A DNA stretch of 64,000 nucleotides, taken from positions 726,178,484-726,242,483 of the forward strand of contig CM054057.1 in assembly GCA_028641055.1 (NCBI GenBank), given 5' to 3'. Source of the DNA: Alopecurus myosuroides (lineage: Eukaryota; Streptophyta; Magnoliopsida; Poales; Poaceae). This document shows positions 1 to 10,528 of the stretch, piece after piece (the stretch's first letter is position 1; every line of letters begins with the position of its first letter). The position numbers and the translations under genes were made by a program. The notes under the pieces are model-generated. The model saw only the letters and a list, made by a program, of their open reading frames with translations, searched no databases and had not been told where the DNA came from.

Positions 1-961
1 AAAGTACCGCCAGGGGAGTTTTCTCGCAGTAACCTTTACGGTGCTAGAGCGGTAGTGCCCTAGTACTACCGCCAACCACTTGGAGTTATTTCGAATTCGT
101 GGCCAGCGGTAGTACCGGTGCTGGAAGTACTGCGGTACTTCCGCGGTAGTACCGCCCGCGTCCTTTGGCTGGGACCTCTCAGTACCGCTCTGATTTCCAG
201 CGAGCGGTAGTACCGCCAAGCGTAAAAAGGGTCAAACCGCTAGTTATGAGGAGGGGGCTATAAATACCCCATCCCCTTTTTTCCAAGGCGAGCTTGAACC
301 AGCATTGAATTCAAGCATTTATTAAGCCTCCAAAAGCTAGATCTCTCCCAAGCCCTCCACCCAAACTCGTTGATACTTGGAGGATTGAAGGAGAAGGCCC
401 CGATGCACATCTTCACCGAGTCGTTCTTCATTTCCCTCTCATTCTCTTGAGGGATCTAGTCTAGGGTTTCCTTGTGGAGAACCTAGACTCGATTGGTACA
501 CTTGTTGGTGATTGGTGATTGTTGGGAGCCCCCAATTTGGTTGTGGGTATGTGCCCCCAAGCTAGTTTGTAAGGGATTCGATTCCCGCCTCAAAGGGGAT
601 CAATAGTGGAAGGTGGACTAGGCCTTTGTGGCGGGGTTCATCGGAGAATAGGATGAGGCCTTTGCGGCGTTGAGTAGACCTTCGTGGCGAGCTCACACCC
701 CTCCAACGAGACGTTCTCCCGTACCAAGGAGAAACTCGGGAATACATCGTGTATCCGTGTGCTTCATATCGGTTACCTCGTTCGCTTCCTCCTGTACTCG
801 TGCTCGTATTGTGTTTGTGCTTGTTCTTGTCATATAGGTAAATTCACCGTAGTTGCATTATCTAGAGAATTTACCTTTGTGTCAAGCCTAATCTTGAAGA
901 AAAATTAAAATTGGTCGTAGCACCTATTCACCCCCATCTAGGTTCCTTTACTATCCGTTCA
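1..961 (+). repeat. 5' LTR of the copia element (left end outside window)
   Basis: The sequence matches 49220-50197 closely from its first base to the end CCGTTCA. About 376 bases of the LTR lie left of the window. It holds a cluster of GCGGTAGTACCGC-like motifs (1-230), a TATA box and a long leader region. It ends three bases before the primer binding site. Confidence 0.93.
259..266 (+). promoter_or_regulatory. TATA box of the copia LTR
   Basis: TATAAATA lies just downstream of the near-palindrome cluster and is preserved in the 3' LTR at 49500-49507. Transcription probably starts about 30 bases downstream, which puts most of the visible LTR in R-U5. The start site is inferred. Confidence 0.7.
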
Positions 962-963
962 AT

Positions 964-976
964 TGGTATCAGAGCC
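964..976 (+). promoter_or_regulatory. Primer binding site, initiator Met tRNA type (copia)
   Basis: TGGTATCAGAGCC follows the LTR end after two bases. It is the standard plant site complementary to the 3' end of initiator methionine tRNA and fixes the LTR boundary and the plus orientation. Confidence 0.9.
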
Positions 977-1015
977 TCGTCTCTTTTATCGGGCTTAACC
1001 GCCTAAGAGTTTAGT

Positions 1016-1428
1016 ATGGCCGATGCTCCGGATGTCGTCGGTTCCGTGGAGAGTGTCTCGATGGATGATCTCAGTGATTCGAAAAATTCATTGACCTCAT
1101 CCATGGAGAGCAAAATCTATCAATTCCGAACACTCATGTTGCAATTCATGAAAGCCAAGGAACCGGAGACCTCCACTACATCCCATACGGTTGAACCACC
1201 GGAGGGTGCCAATATTGGGGAAGATGGTGAACCACTTAAAGATGCTTCCGCTAAGAACTCCACCGATAAGGGTACGGAAGGAAAAGGAGAATTCCACGCC
1301 GTCGAAGGACGCTATTCTCCCGATCCTCCTGTCCCACATCCCCATAAAATTCATAGAGGAGATCCTACTAAAATTGATGCACATTCTTTTGGTGAATGGA
1401 AATATTATATGGAAACTCACTTGAACTC
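1016..1428 (+). pseudogene. Copia gag, N-terminal part (interrupted)
   Basis: This is the start of the copia capsid gene. The first ATG after the primer site opens a frame of about 137 codons with a Ser/Asp-rich N terminus and the start of the gag-polypeptide region (W-K-Y-Y-M-E-T-H-L). The chromovirus inserts at 1428/1429. Removing that element and one copy of AACTC lets the frame continue without a shift at 31979. The gene was therefore open here when hit. The residues from 1429 up to a stop at 1457-1459 are LTR sequence and not part of gag. Confidence 0.85.
1424..1428 (+). repeat. Target site duplication of the chromovirus, left copy
   Basis: AACTC precedes the LTR start TGTAACATCC and is repeated exactly at 31974-31978 after the LTR end GCGACA. 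Together they define the chromovirus as one insertion with the LARD inside it. Confidence 0.95.
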
Positions 1429-2240
1429 TGTAACATCCAAGTATGAAAACATTCCTTAGTGGTTCAATTTCTTGTTTACTTTCAAGCAAGGCATCATGGC
1501 ATCATCTCATTGCATTTGTTTTATTTATGTTTGCATTGTTTTCATAATGAATCAACCTTGTTTTCACACTTGTCTGTTACAATCTTTCAAACAAAGAATT
1601 GCAAAACAAAACCTCCCTTGTTTTCTAAATAATTCATTAATGTTCAACTATTAAATTGTTGCCTCAAATCATTCACTTAATTCCACCAATTAAATTCAAA
1701 TCATTTCCAATTCTCAAATCAGTACCTTTGGAAACCATAACAACTCACCAAACATTCTTCCCTCTCTAAATCATTCTACAACCCTAGGGGTAACCCTATT
1801 CAATGCATGTTTTTCTTAAAGGTTTTATTAATATCAAAATCCCTCTATTTTGATTTCAAATGCAAACTATTATTTTAAAAATCAGTTCTTGAAATCCAAA
1901 GTTGAAATGTGGTTTCTAATCACCTAAAAAGCTTAACTAAATTTTTCTGAAATTTTTCTCAACTAAACCCTTAACAGTTTTCTTCCAAAAGCATTTGCTA
2001 CAAAAAAAAACAGAAAGAATAAAAACGAGCTAACCCAGCGCAGCGCACGGCAGCTAAGCAGCCCAGCCGCTAGGCCTGCCCGCGCGCCGCGGCCCAGCCC
2101 GCTATCTCCCACTTACCGGTTCGATGTTGCGCCAAGATTCGCGCCAACGCTTCTCCGCCATCGTCAAGCAGTACGGCGGCCATCGGGGGACGCCACCGCG
2201 ACAGAAACGCCGCCGGCCGACCGCTTCCGTGTGTTTCCGC

Positions 2241-2245
2241 CCCTA
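2241..2245 (+). promoter_or_regulatory. Possible TATA box of the chromovirus LTR
   Basis: TATAA lies in a GC-rich context just before a block resembling a grass 5' untranslated exon. It is conserved in the 3' LTR at 12520-12524. No start site can be read from sequence, so this is a candidate only. Confidence 0.4.
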
Positions 2246-2950
2246 TAAGCCCTAGGGCCCTGGCAGGTGCCCTAGGCTCCTAGGGTTCCCCCATCCCCTC
2301 GCAAGCGCCGCCATTCCTCTCCTCGCTGTCGCACCACCTCTCTGCAATTCTCCCCGCCGGCGATCTTCTGAAATTCAACATGGCGCCGCCGCGTAGATCA
2401 CCAACCTAGCCACTCTGCACGAAAATCACACCGCCACCCTCTCCTCTCTGCTGTACCCCAAATCGTCCCGGGTAAGCCTCCAATTCGCCGCCGTCCCTTT
2501 TCTCTTTTTCCGGCCACCGTGCCATGTCTTCTGAACCTGAGCACATCGTCGCCGTTGCAGAGGAGCACGCCGTCGTTTGAGCACGGGAACCTCTTCGCCG
2601 CTTCGTCCTCTACCTGTTCGACACTGGAGCTACGCAGGAGATCAACCACAGCGTCCCCGCCGTCCACGACAACGCCGCGCCGCCGTCGAGCTCGCTGACC
2701 TTCTCTGCTCCTCGACGAAAGCCCGGTGAGCCACCGTGCACCTTCTCCTCCCCCTCTGTTGCTTCCGTGCGTGCCTCTGCTTCTCTGCACGCGTCCAAAC
2801 GAGCCACAGCAGCGCCGCCGTGCCGTTTGCCTCGCCGCCGTTGATCACTGCTACCTGACAGAGATGCAGTGTTGCGCTCGTTCGTCAGGTTCAGTTAAGC
2901 CCCAAACTGAACCTCCTGTTTCAGTCCTCTCTCTGTCAAATAACTGAAGC

Positions 2951-3012
2951 GTACCGCAGTGGTACAGAACCTTTGCGCGCGCCGCCGTGGTTGCGGGTTC
3001 GATCCCCCGCAA
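2951..3012 (+). other. tRNA-like segment with A-box and B-box motifs inside the LTR
   Basis: An A-box-like ACCGCAGTGGTA (about 2953-2964) is followed 30 bases later by GGTTCGATCC (2996-3005), the polymerase III B box. The B box lies in a perfect 7-bp T-arm-like hairpin (2991-3012, arms TTGCGGG and CCCGCAA). No full cloverleaf or acceptor stem was found, so it is not called a tRNA gene. A SINE remnant fits best. It is repeated at 13230-13293. Confidence 0.5.
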
Positions 3013-4032
3013 GCACACATTTTTGTGGAATTTCTTCCACTGCACTGGCCCACCAGTCAGCCACCCCACTGCCACGCATGCACGCAAAGCCACAGGGCCC
3101 ACTGGCAGCGTGTGGGTACGCTTCCAGTGCGGTAACAAAAGTATTTAATCGAATCTGTTAGTTTTCTATTTTGTTTTAAATAGCAGAATAATCTATACAC
3201 TTCAAAATTCAATAACTTCAAATCTATAAATCCAATAACTAAAACTTGTATATGTTTTCTGTTCAAAATTTTATAATCTTTCCAATTATTCCATTTGTGT
3301 TCCGTTTTGAGTTTTCAAAATTCATTTAAATTTTAAATTTGAATAATTCAAATGTAATTTGTAATAATTCATAACTAATTCATCCTGTTTTCAAATAATT
3401 CAAATAAAATATGTTTTTCACACCTCTTTGAATATCCTATTCAAATATAAAATTTGTTTTCAGGTTTGAACAATTTAAATTGCCTAAACCATTTAAATCT
3501 TGTTTAATGCAATTAAAAATTGTTTAATATTGTTTAATTCATAATTAAATAATCCAAATTCCAATTTCAAAATGTGAAACATGTAATCCAACTAAAATTT
3601 GCTAACCTTTTCAAATATCAACTTTGTATCTTGTTTTGATCAAATTAACTTGTTGAAAACAACACTTACTTGTTCAACCCCATTAAGTACCAAATAATTT
3701 CCAACACTTAATAATTGTTTTCTTAACTTGTTAACCCTCATTACAATTGCGATTAATATTGTTATTTTGATGTTATCTTGTCAACCTCATCATGCATGCA
3801 TCATGATAACAACTTTCACCTAATAAATAGTTGCAAATCATTTGTTCCACTTATTTCAATGGATCCTTTTCCATATGCAACCTTTGCATATGGGTCCATT
3901 TAATTTGTGCTATCATGTTAGCTAATTTATTTTGCTGCCCTATTAACTTGTCATGCATCATATTGATTGTGCACAATGCCATGGCAATGATTGTTTACAT
4001 CCTGTTTTGTTTGTTTGCTTCTTCTCGGTTAG

Positions 4033-5403
4033 ACGACGACTACGTTGAGACCGACGATCCTTACGACACCACTACTCAGGACCTAGCCCAGTACCCGGCT
4101 ACTGAGCTGCCAGGCAAGTTATCATGAATCATCGAGTTCACTTCCACACTTGTTGTCGATACTATCCTTTTTGTCTATTTTGCTAAGCCCTATGTATCGT
4201 TGCTTGTTCTCCGAACCCATCACATGATACCTTGAGCCATGATATTGCCATCACCTCCATACCTACAGCCATTGCTTGTTGCCTTAATTTTACCTAGCAT
4301 GCTTAGGGTTGCTGTTACTCGAGTCTGTTGTCGGTTACTACTTTTACCATCTTATTATCTTGTACCGGGGCTCGTTGTTAATCAATCAATCCTGTTAATC
4401 GCTAATGGTAATAATAATAATTTGATGATAAGGCACCGGCAGGAGGCCCATGAGAGGTTTTGGAGCCTGCTAGTGTCGACCCTAATAGGAAAAGGGTCTT
4501 GTCTACTGATCCATGATGAGCGCACTAACCGCATGTGGGAAGCGAGTATGGGCGCCCCCTCAACTTGACCTGATTCGCATCTCGTCCAAATCGCCTCATT
4601 TAGTTCGTGTTTTCCATTTGCCGCATGCATGTTTTTGCGAGCCCAGCGCAGGGTGGAACTTTCGTAGTCGGCATATAGGGGGACGGTCTTAGAGTGCTAT
4701 GATGGTCCATTTTCTTCTGGGCTTGATTAGCCGTGCGCCCAAGGTTCTTTGGGCTTGATGCGAAGAATGGTTGGTTGTGTAGAGTACCCCGATTGGTGGG
4801 AGGCATCCCATCTGGCGGGTTATTCTTGCGTGTACGGCCAAATTGGTGCAACCCTGCAGGGATAATCTTCTCGAGAAGCCGTGTTTTCCGCGGTTATGGA
4901 TTACTTGGTGAAAGTACTGGCTAACAAGTACTCAGGACAACTTCAACATAATGATCAATCATGTTTCACCCAATGATTAATAACTTGACTAGTAATAGCT
5001 TATTCACACCAATAACTTGATTCATCTTAATCCAACTGTGTGAGTTATCCTCGGATTGCTTCTTTGGATAAGGGGCGAGATCCAGGATGGGTTTGGTTGA
5101 AGTTATCTTTCAGTTGGTTACAATCCTCGATCTTGTCTTATTCTGTTAGCCGGAACTTGTAGTTATCTTCTCTAGATGGTTAGAGCAGCCAACAGCAACT
5201 TTCTTATCACCCCTTTCTTCCGTTGATCCCAAGCATCTATGCTTGTGTTGACGGGTAACTCTTTGATGAACTGTGAGTCTTGCTTGCCAGTACTTGGATG
5301 TACTGACCCCGTTGGGGCTATGGTTTACGCAGAGTACGACTACGGCTACGATGACCACCAGGATGGCTACTTTGTGGAGTTCGACGAGACTGCAGACGAG
5401 TAG
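4033..5403 (+). other. Candidate two-exon split reading frame in the chromovirus 5' LTR
   Basis: Exon A (4033-4113, 81 bp) follows CTTCTCGGTTAG and ends CCAG before GCAAGT, a consensus GC-type donor. Its frame reads an acidic stretch (D-D-D-Y-V-E-T-D-D-P-Y-D) if one G comes from an upstream exon. Exon B (5333-5403, 71 bp) follows GGTTTACGCAG. Joining G to AG gives a Glu codon and the frame runs acidic and Tyr-rich to TAG at 5401-5403. Donor and acceptor phases match (phase 1). The upstream coding exon was not identified. Function is unknown. Alternatively the blocks may be leader exons whose frame is accidental. Confidence 0.5.
5289..5304 (+). other. Stem-loop before the terminal LTR acceptor (chromovirus)
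   Basis: AGTAC and GTACT flank TTGGAT, 28 bases before exon B. A longer version occupies the same place in the LARD LTR (16308-16327), where the stem is 9 bp. The copy in the 3' LTR is at 15576-15591. Confidence 0.6.
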
Positions 5404-5884
5404 TTAGCTGGACCAGGGCTGGATCCAGGACCTACGTGGATGGGCTTCGTCTTATTTATTTTCTCCGGCTTCTTAAGCCTGTTGGATTTGTCTGTACCCA
5501 GACACCTTTGATTGCTTCCGCTGTTGTAATGGATGATATGTTGGGACATGTGTCCTCTGAATGATTGTATTCGCTATTTCTGCCTTAGTGAAGGCCAGTT
5601 GCAACTTTATTTCCATCTTTTGTGTCGTAGAGACAAGTTGTGATAATCATTCGTTCAAAGCTGTTGACGTACAGTGCGTGCTTGTTATGAAGTACGTCGA
5701 CAGTAGTGCCTGTGACTCCTAATGGATAGTTTACATCGACGGTGGAATAGTAGGGCTTGTGTTGTCGCGCATAAGCGCAGGCCTACCAGGAAGCTGGGAC
5801 ATGGGAGCAGTTATGCCCCATAATCCAAGCACCTACTATCCAGTTCGTACGATGAGTATCCCTTAGAAGCCAGGGTGCGACAAA

Positions 5885-5897
5885 TGGTATCAGAGCC
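5885..5897 (+). promoter_or_regulatory. Primer binding site, initiator Met tRNA type (chromovirus)
   Basis: TGGTATCAGAGCC begins two bases after the LTR end. It fixes the 5' LTR boundary and plus orientation. The same type is used by the copia element and the LARD. Confidence 0.9.
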
Positions 5898-6260
5898 TGT
5901 CTGCCTGTAGGATCCCTTTTTACTGGTCGCAGTTGAGTCTAGAAACTATTTTGTAGCTATATAGGAAAAATGAAACGTGAGAGTAGGAATTCTGCCATTT
6001 TTCTTCTTTCCCCACCCACCCACCCTTTTCTGGTAAGGAAGTGCAACGTTGTTTTCTGTTCTCACCTAAACTTTCAAGTTAGGATTTCACGTGTTTTGGG
6101 TTCTCCTTAGTACCTCAGGACTTTTGGTCTCGTTTTCCCGATGTTGCTTCGATATCATGTTCTTCTGAAGAACCTTTCGTCCGTTCAAACCTTGTTGTTG
6201 TTTTTCCACATCCTTTTTCTTCTACCGGAGTCTAATCAAAACCTTCCAAATCATCTACAG

Positions 6261-7078
6261 ATGGGTCTCAGCTACTACCCGCAGGTGGTTCGCATGACTC
6301 GCTGTGAGAGCACCGCCGGTTTTCCGGAGATGCTGAGAGACATGGTTACCTATCTGGGGTTCCGTTGGGCACCAGAGTACCAGGTCTACGAGCACCAGCG
6401 CGCGAGTTTGACCAGACTTTCTACCGGGCTATCGTCTACATTCTGTCGGATGATGGCAGGAGCATTGCACACCAGTACGAGGCAGTAGGGTCCACAGTGG
6501 ATATGGCCGTGCAGCAGGCAGCGTACGTGAGTCTCATCGTTCTCCGTGCTGACTACTAGGGGTTTGATAAGTCCAGTTTTCGTCACATCCCCCGTGGTTA
6601 CATCACGGCAGCGGGAGTTCACTTCACTCTCCACAGCAACCTGGATACCTACGAGTCTGATAGCTCCAGGCTGCAGACCACTGCACAGTTCGCTAGGCAC
6701 AGTGATGCCGTTGCTTCCACACTTGCTCAGGAGTTGGCCTCAGTCAGGGAGCAGCTCCACCTTGCTCTCACTCGTCTGGCGACGTACACCACAGACTTTG
6801 TTGGAGACGAGCGCTTTGCACGTGTCGTTCAGCCAGCTGGTCTTCCTCTGCCAGATGCTGGAGGTTACGAGCCGATCAGAGGCCCACTTCTCGACCTCGG
6901 AGCTGGTTACACAGGGATTCCCCGCTATGGAGCACAGGGACACGACGCTTTCTACTTCACCACACCGAGAGTTGCTCTCAGAGCAGTTCCTATCTACATG
7001 GATCGTCGTGATACCTACTTCCGTGGGGTTCCTCCTCACCGTATCTCTCGTCGTACTACTCACCGCCGTCCTGCGTGA
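6261..7078 (+). pseudogene. Degenerate leader ORF upstream of chromovirus gag, function unknown
   Basis: A coding-like frame of about 272 codons starts at ATG 6261 (M-G-L-S-Y-Y-P-Q) and ends TGA at 7076-7078. It needs two repairs: a two-base GC excess in a GCGCGCG run near 6395-6401, and an in-frame TAG at 6557-6559. The middle reads as a globular domain rich in Tyr, Arg and Ala (E-F-D-Q-T-F-Y-R-A-I-V; A-V-Q-Q-A-A-Y-V). The centre has a heptad-like Leu pattern, and the C terminus is basic (R-R-T-T-H-R-R-P-A). I recognise no gag, pol or env motif. It occupies most of the leader between primer site and gag, so it is probably an additional retroelement ORF, not a captured exon. Confidence 0.55.
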
Positions 7079-7289
7079 TGAGCATGGGAGTACCGATGTA
7101 TCCATTACTAGCTGTGTCTAGTTTATCCTTTCGTTTTCGAACCATGTTTTGGTCTGTTGGATATTCTGATGTATTTGAACATGTGATGATGTACCTGTTG
7201 GTTATCTATTCATGCGTCGGAATAATCTATCTTTCGGTTACCAAGTCTACCCTTTTCTGTTGTTGTGCTAAAATGAATTTCTGTTCAGG

Positions 7290-8315
7290 ATGCCTCCAAC
7301 CAGGAACACCCCGCCTCCGCCACCACCAATGGGGGAACTGTTAGCTCAGATGACCCAAGTGGTGACACAGATGGCCCAGATCCAGGCTAACCAGCACCAA
7401 AACCAGAATGCTCCAAGGGTCACCATCAAGGACTTCCTCAGCTTGGGCCCAAAAGCTTTCGTGGCAACACGTGAGCCCCTGGATGCTGATGACTGGATCC
7501 GTGACGTAGCAAGAGCTCTGGAGATTGCTCATGTTGCGGAAGAGGATAAGGTCAAGTATGCCACCTACCTACTGAAGGGTCAGGCAGCTACTTGGTGGGA
7601 GAACTACCAGACCATGAGAGCTGGCTATCCTATCACCTGGGGATGTTTCAGGGATGCCTTCCTGAAGCACCACATCCCGGATGGTCTCATGGAAAGGATG
7701 CGTGAGGAATTCTGCTCTCTCAGACAGGGCAAGCTGGACGTTCTCGGCTACCAGAACGAGTTCAATCGTCTCGCTCGGTACGCTGGTGACGAAGTGTCCA
7801 CCGAAGCCAAGAAGATGGCAACGTTCCGCCGAGGTTTTAACCCGGAACTGAAGTACGCTCTCACCAACATCAAGTGCAAGGACTTCGTGGAGCTCGTGAA
7901 CACCGCGCTCAATGAAGAGAATGGGCGCAAGGCGTTCGAAGAGTCGCGCAAGCACTCGCGTGAGGGTGGTTCCTCCTCCAACATGACCACCCCTCCGCAG
8001 AAGCGCCGCATCTGGGTGCCAAATGGTGCTGTCACTCGGGCTCCAAATGCCCAAGCTTCTCCAGGCTTTGGTCCCCGCCCACCCAACCCATCTCAGATGC
8101 AGGGTCAGAGGTTCCCTATGGGGCAGCCAAGGCCAGGTCCTTCTCGTGTCGTCACTTGCTACAAGTGCAAGGATACTGGACACTATGCTGATAAGTGCAC
8201 TCAGAAGCAGCTACCCCTACCTCCTCGCCCCAACACCAACCAGGCTATGGTTCGTGCTCCCCGGCTAAAGCCTTCAACTCCAACAACAGGCCTGTCGGGA
8301 GGAACGCGAGGGTGA
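7290..8315 (+). CDS. gag: Chromovirus gag (capsid and nucleocapsid)
   Basis: The protein forms the virus-like particle and packages element RNA. It has 341 residues. A Pro-rich N terminus and Gln-rich stretch are followed by a retrotransposon gag domain (about residues 60-200, with A-T-W-W-E-N-Y and F-R-R-G-F-N-P-E-L). A linker precedes one CCHC zinc knuckle near residue 290 (C-Y-K-C-K-D-T-G-H-Y-A-D-K-C). The ATG at 7290 is chosen because it starts the conserved Met-Pro-Pro opening and follows TTCTGTTCAG, which also looks like a splice acceptor. The last 20 or so residues are out of frame through a one-base indel near 8262; the natural product would continue into protease. Confidence 0.9.
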   Translation: MPPTRNTPPPPPPMGELLAQMTQVVTQMAQIQANQHQNQNAPRVTIKDFLSLGPKAFVATREPLDADDWIRDVARALEIAHVAEEDKVKYATYLLKGQAATWWENYQTMRAGYPITWGCFRDAFLKHHIPDGLMERMREEFCSLRQGKLDVLGYQNEFNRLARYAGDEVSTEAKKMATFRRGFNPELKYALTNIKCKDFVELVNTALNEENGRKAFEESRKHSREGGSSSNMTTPPQKRRIWVPNGAVTRAPNAQASPGFGPRPPNPSQMQGQRFPMGQPRPGPSRVVTCYKCKDTGHYADKCTQKQLPLPPRPNTNQAMVRAPRLKPSTPTTGLSGGTRG

Positions 8316-8848
8316 ACCATATCAAGGCCGACAAAGCTGAGGAAGCTGCTGACGTCGTTCTCGGTATATTACCCGTAAACTCTCTTCCAGCTAAAGTGTT
8401 GTTTGATACTGGAGCATCGCATTCGTTTGTGTCAAAGATCTTTGCTACAACGTACAATTTAGCTCTGGTTCCGCTAAGCAATCAAATCTATGTGCACTCT
8501 CCGGGAACTAAAATGATTACTTCCAAGATAAGCATGGACAATCAGATCCTAATTGGAGGTCGCATATTCCTTGCTTCACTCATGTTGCTGGGAAATTCTG
8601 ACATTGATGTCATTCTGGGTATGGATTGGTTGAAGACCCACAAAGCTAAAATTGACTGTGCTCAAAAGTCAATAACTCTCTCCCACACTTCAGGCCAGAT
8701 AGTCTATTCTCCATATGGATCAAGTTCTGTTCAGCTGTTCAGCCTCGATGCCAAACCCCTTCCTGCAATTGAAAATGTTCCGGTGGTTTGTGAATTCCCT
8801 GACGTCTTTCCAGAAGAGTTGCCAGGGATGCCCCGGATAGAGCAGTGA
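8262..8848 (+). pseudogene. Chromovirus aspartic protease, frame-shifted from gag
   Basis: The protease cleaves the Gag-Pol polyprotein. The active-site motif L-F-D-T-G-A-S-H-S-F lies near 8400-8430 and the flap or second-half motif D-V-I-L-G-M-D-W-L near 8610-8640. The C-terminal linker (V-C-E-F-P-D-V-F-P-E-E-L-P-G) leads into reverse transcriptase. The frame is shifted by one base from gag near 8262. It is lost again near 8835-8850, where the linker residues are garbled and a TGA appears. One gag-pol frame is normal for this clade, so both shifts are damage. Confidence 0.85.
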
Positions 8849-8852
8849 GTTC

Positions 8853-10528
8853 GTGATCGAGTTTGAGCCAGGTACTGCTCCAATCTCTAAGCATCCATAT
8901 AAGATAGCTCCTCCTGAACTAAAATTGTTGAAGGAGCAAATCGATATGTACATGGACAAAGGTTTCATTCAGCCTAGTTCCTCCGCTTGGGGTTGCCCAA
9001 CTCTGTTTGTTGCCAAGAAGGATCAAACAAAAAGACTCGTGGTTGACTATCGTCCTCTTAACGAGAAAACCATCAAGAACAAGTATCCACTTCCTCGTAT
9101 CGATGATCTTTTTGATCAACTTGCTGGAGCCTCAGTATTCTCAAAGTTGGACTTGAGGATGGGGTACCATCAGATAAAGATCAGAAAGGAAGATATTCCT
9201 AAAACAGCTTTCACCACTCGTTACGGTCTATATGAATACACCGTCATGTCCTTTGGTCTCACCAATGCACCGGCAACGTTCTCAAGACTCATGAATTCTG
9301 TCTTCCATGAATACCTCGACAAGTTCGTTGTGGTATATCTCGATGACATTAGTCTACTCCAAATCGAGGAAGAGCATGGAGAACACCTTCGTCTCACTCT
9401 CATGAAACTTCGCGAGCATCGTCTGTATGCCAAGTTTTCCAAATGTGAGTTCTGGATTCCAGAAGTTGCATATCTTGGTCATATCATCTCTGCCAAAGGC
9501 ATTGCCATTGACCCTGAAAAGGTTAAGGCAATTGTTGACTGGAAACCCCCTAAGACGGTGAAGCAAGTCAGAAGTTTTCTTGGCTTGGCTAGCTATTGCC
9601 GTCGTTTCGTCCAAAACTTTTCCAAGATTGCTAAACCTCTCACTGATCTCACAAAGAAGGACAAAAAGTTCGTTTGGACTCCACAATGTGATGAGAGTTT
9701 CAACCTCCTGAAGACTAAACTCACTTCCACACCTGTTCTAGTTGGCCCCGACACTACCAAACCTTTCCAGATATTCTTTGATGCATCTCTCCAAGGCCTA
9801 GGAGCAGTTCTTATGCAAGAACGTCAAGTTGTGGCTTATGCTTCACGTCAGTTGAACCCACATGAGCAAAACTATCCCACTCATGATCTTGAACTTGCAG
9901 CAGTTGTGTTTGCCCTCAAGAAATGGAGACAATACTTGTTGGGTAACAAAACTGAAATCTTTTCCGATCATAAGAGTCTGAAATACATCTTCACTCAGCC
10001 AGATCTGAACCTCAGGCAAAGGAGATGGATTGAGAAGATTAAAGACTTTGATCTCACCATTTCTTACACTCCAGGCAAGGCTAATGTTATGGCCGATGCT
10101 CTCAGTCGCAAATCCTATTGCAACAATCTCATGATCATGGAAAGCCAACCTCCACTTCATGAAGAATTCCAGAAGCTGAACCTTGGTCTTGTGCCACAAG
10201 GTTATCTTGCTAGCTTGTCAGCCAGTCCAACTCTCGAGGACAAGATTCGTTCTGAACAACTTCGTGATAATGAAATCAAGAAGATGGCAGAGCAAATCAA
10301 AGAGGGCAGTGATAAGTTCAAGTCCTTCTCAATTAATGACAAGGGAACTGTGTTCTTCGAAGGACGCATTGCAGTTCCTCAGATTCAAAGTCTCAAGGAT
10401 ATCATTCTCAAGGAGGCTCATGAAACTCCTCTATCCATTCACCCTGGAAGTACAAAGATGTACCAGGATCTCAAGACTCTGTATTGGTGGTCTGGCATGA
10501 AACGTGAAATTGCTCAATACGTTCTGAA
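8853..10528 (+). pseudogene. pol: Chromovirus reverse transcriptase, RNase H and integrase zinc finger
   Basis: RT copies genomic RNA to DNA and RNase H removes the template. The RT core carries [10 protein letters not shown], the fingers motif A-F-T-T-R-Y-G and catalytic V-V-V-Y-L-D-D. Right after YLDD the next residues (S-L-L-Q-I) differ from the usual L-V-Y-S-K-S, which looks like two compensating indels at about 9350-9385. RNase H shows [16 protein letters not shown] and A-D-A-L-S-R-K. The integrase HHCC finger begins near 10420 (S-I-H-P-G-S-T-K-M), then the frame breaks near 10528 before its two cysteines. Confidence 0.9.

Larger units (their letters stand above)
1429..5882 (+). repeat. 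5' LTR of the chromovirus, 4454 bp
   Basis: It begins TGTAACATCC and ends GTGCGACA, with the primer site following. In order it holds an AT-rich U3, a TATA-like box (2241-2245), a GC-rich block (about 2030-2950) resembling plant 5' exon sequence with GTAAGC and GTGAGC donor-like sites, a tRNA-like segment (2951-3012), an AT-rich intron-like stretch (3130-4030), two exon-like blocks (4033-4113 and 5333-5403) and a T-rich 3' part. The same order is seen in the 3' LTR. Confidence 0.93.

Noticed and set aside
1..230. CRISPR-like array from regularly recurring GCGGTAGTACCGC
   Set aside because: Spacing is irregular, the motif is degenerate, and the sequence is a plant LTR.
2991..3012. A tRNA gene
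   Set aside because: Only a T-arm-like hairpin and box motifs are present. No acceptor stem or anticodon arm can be formed.
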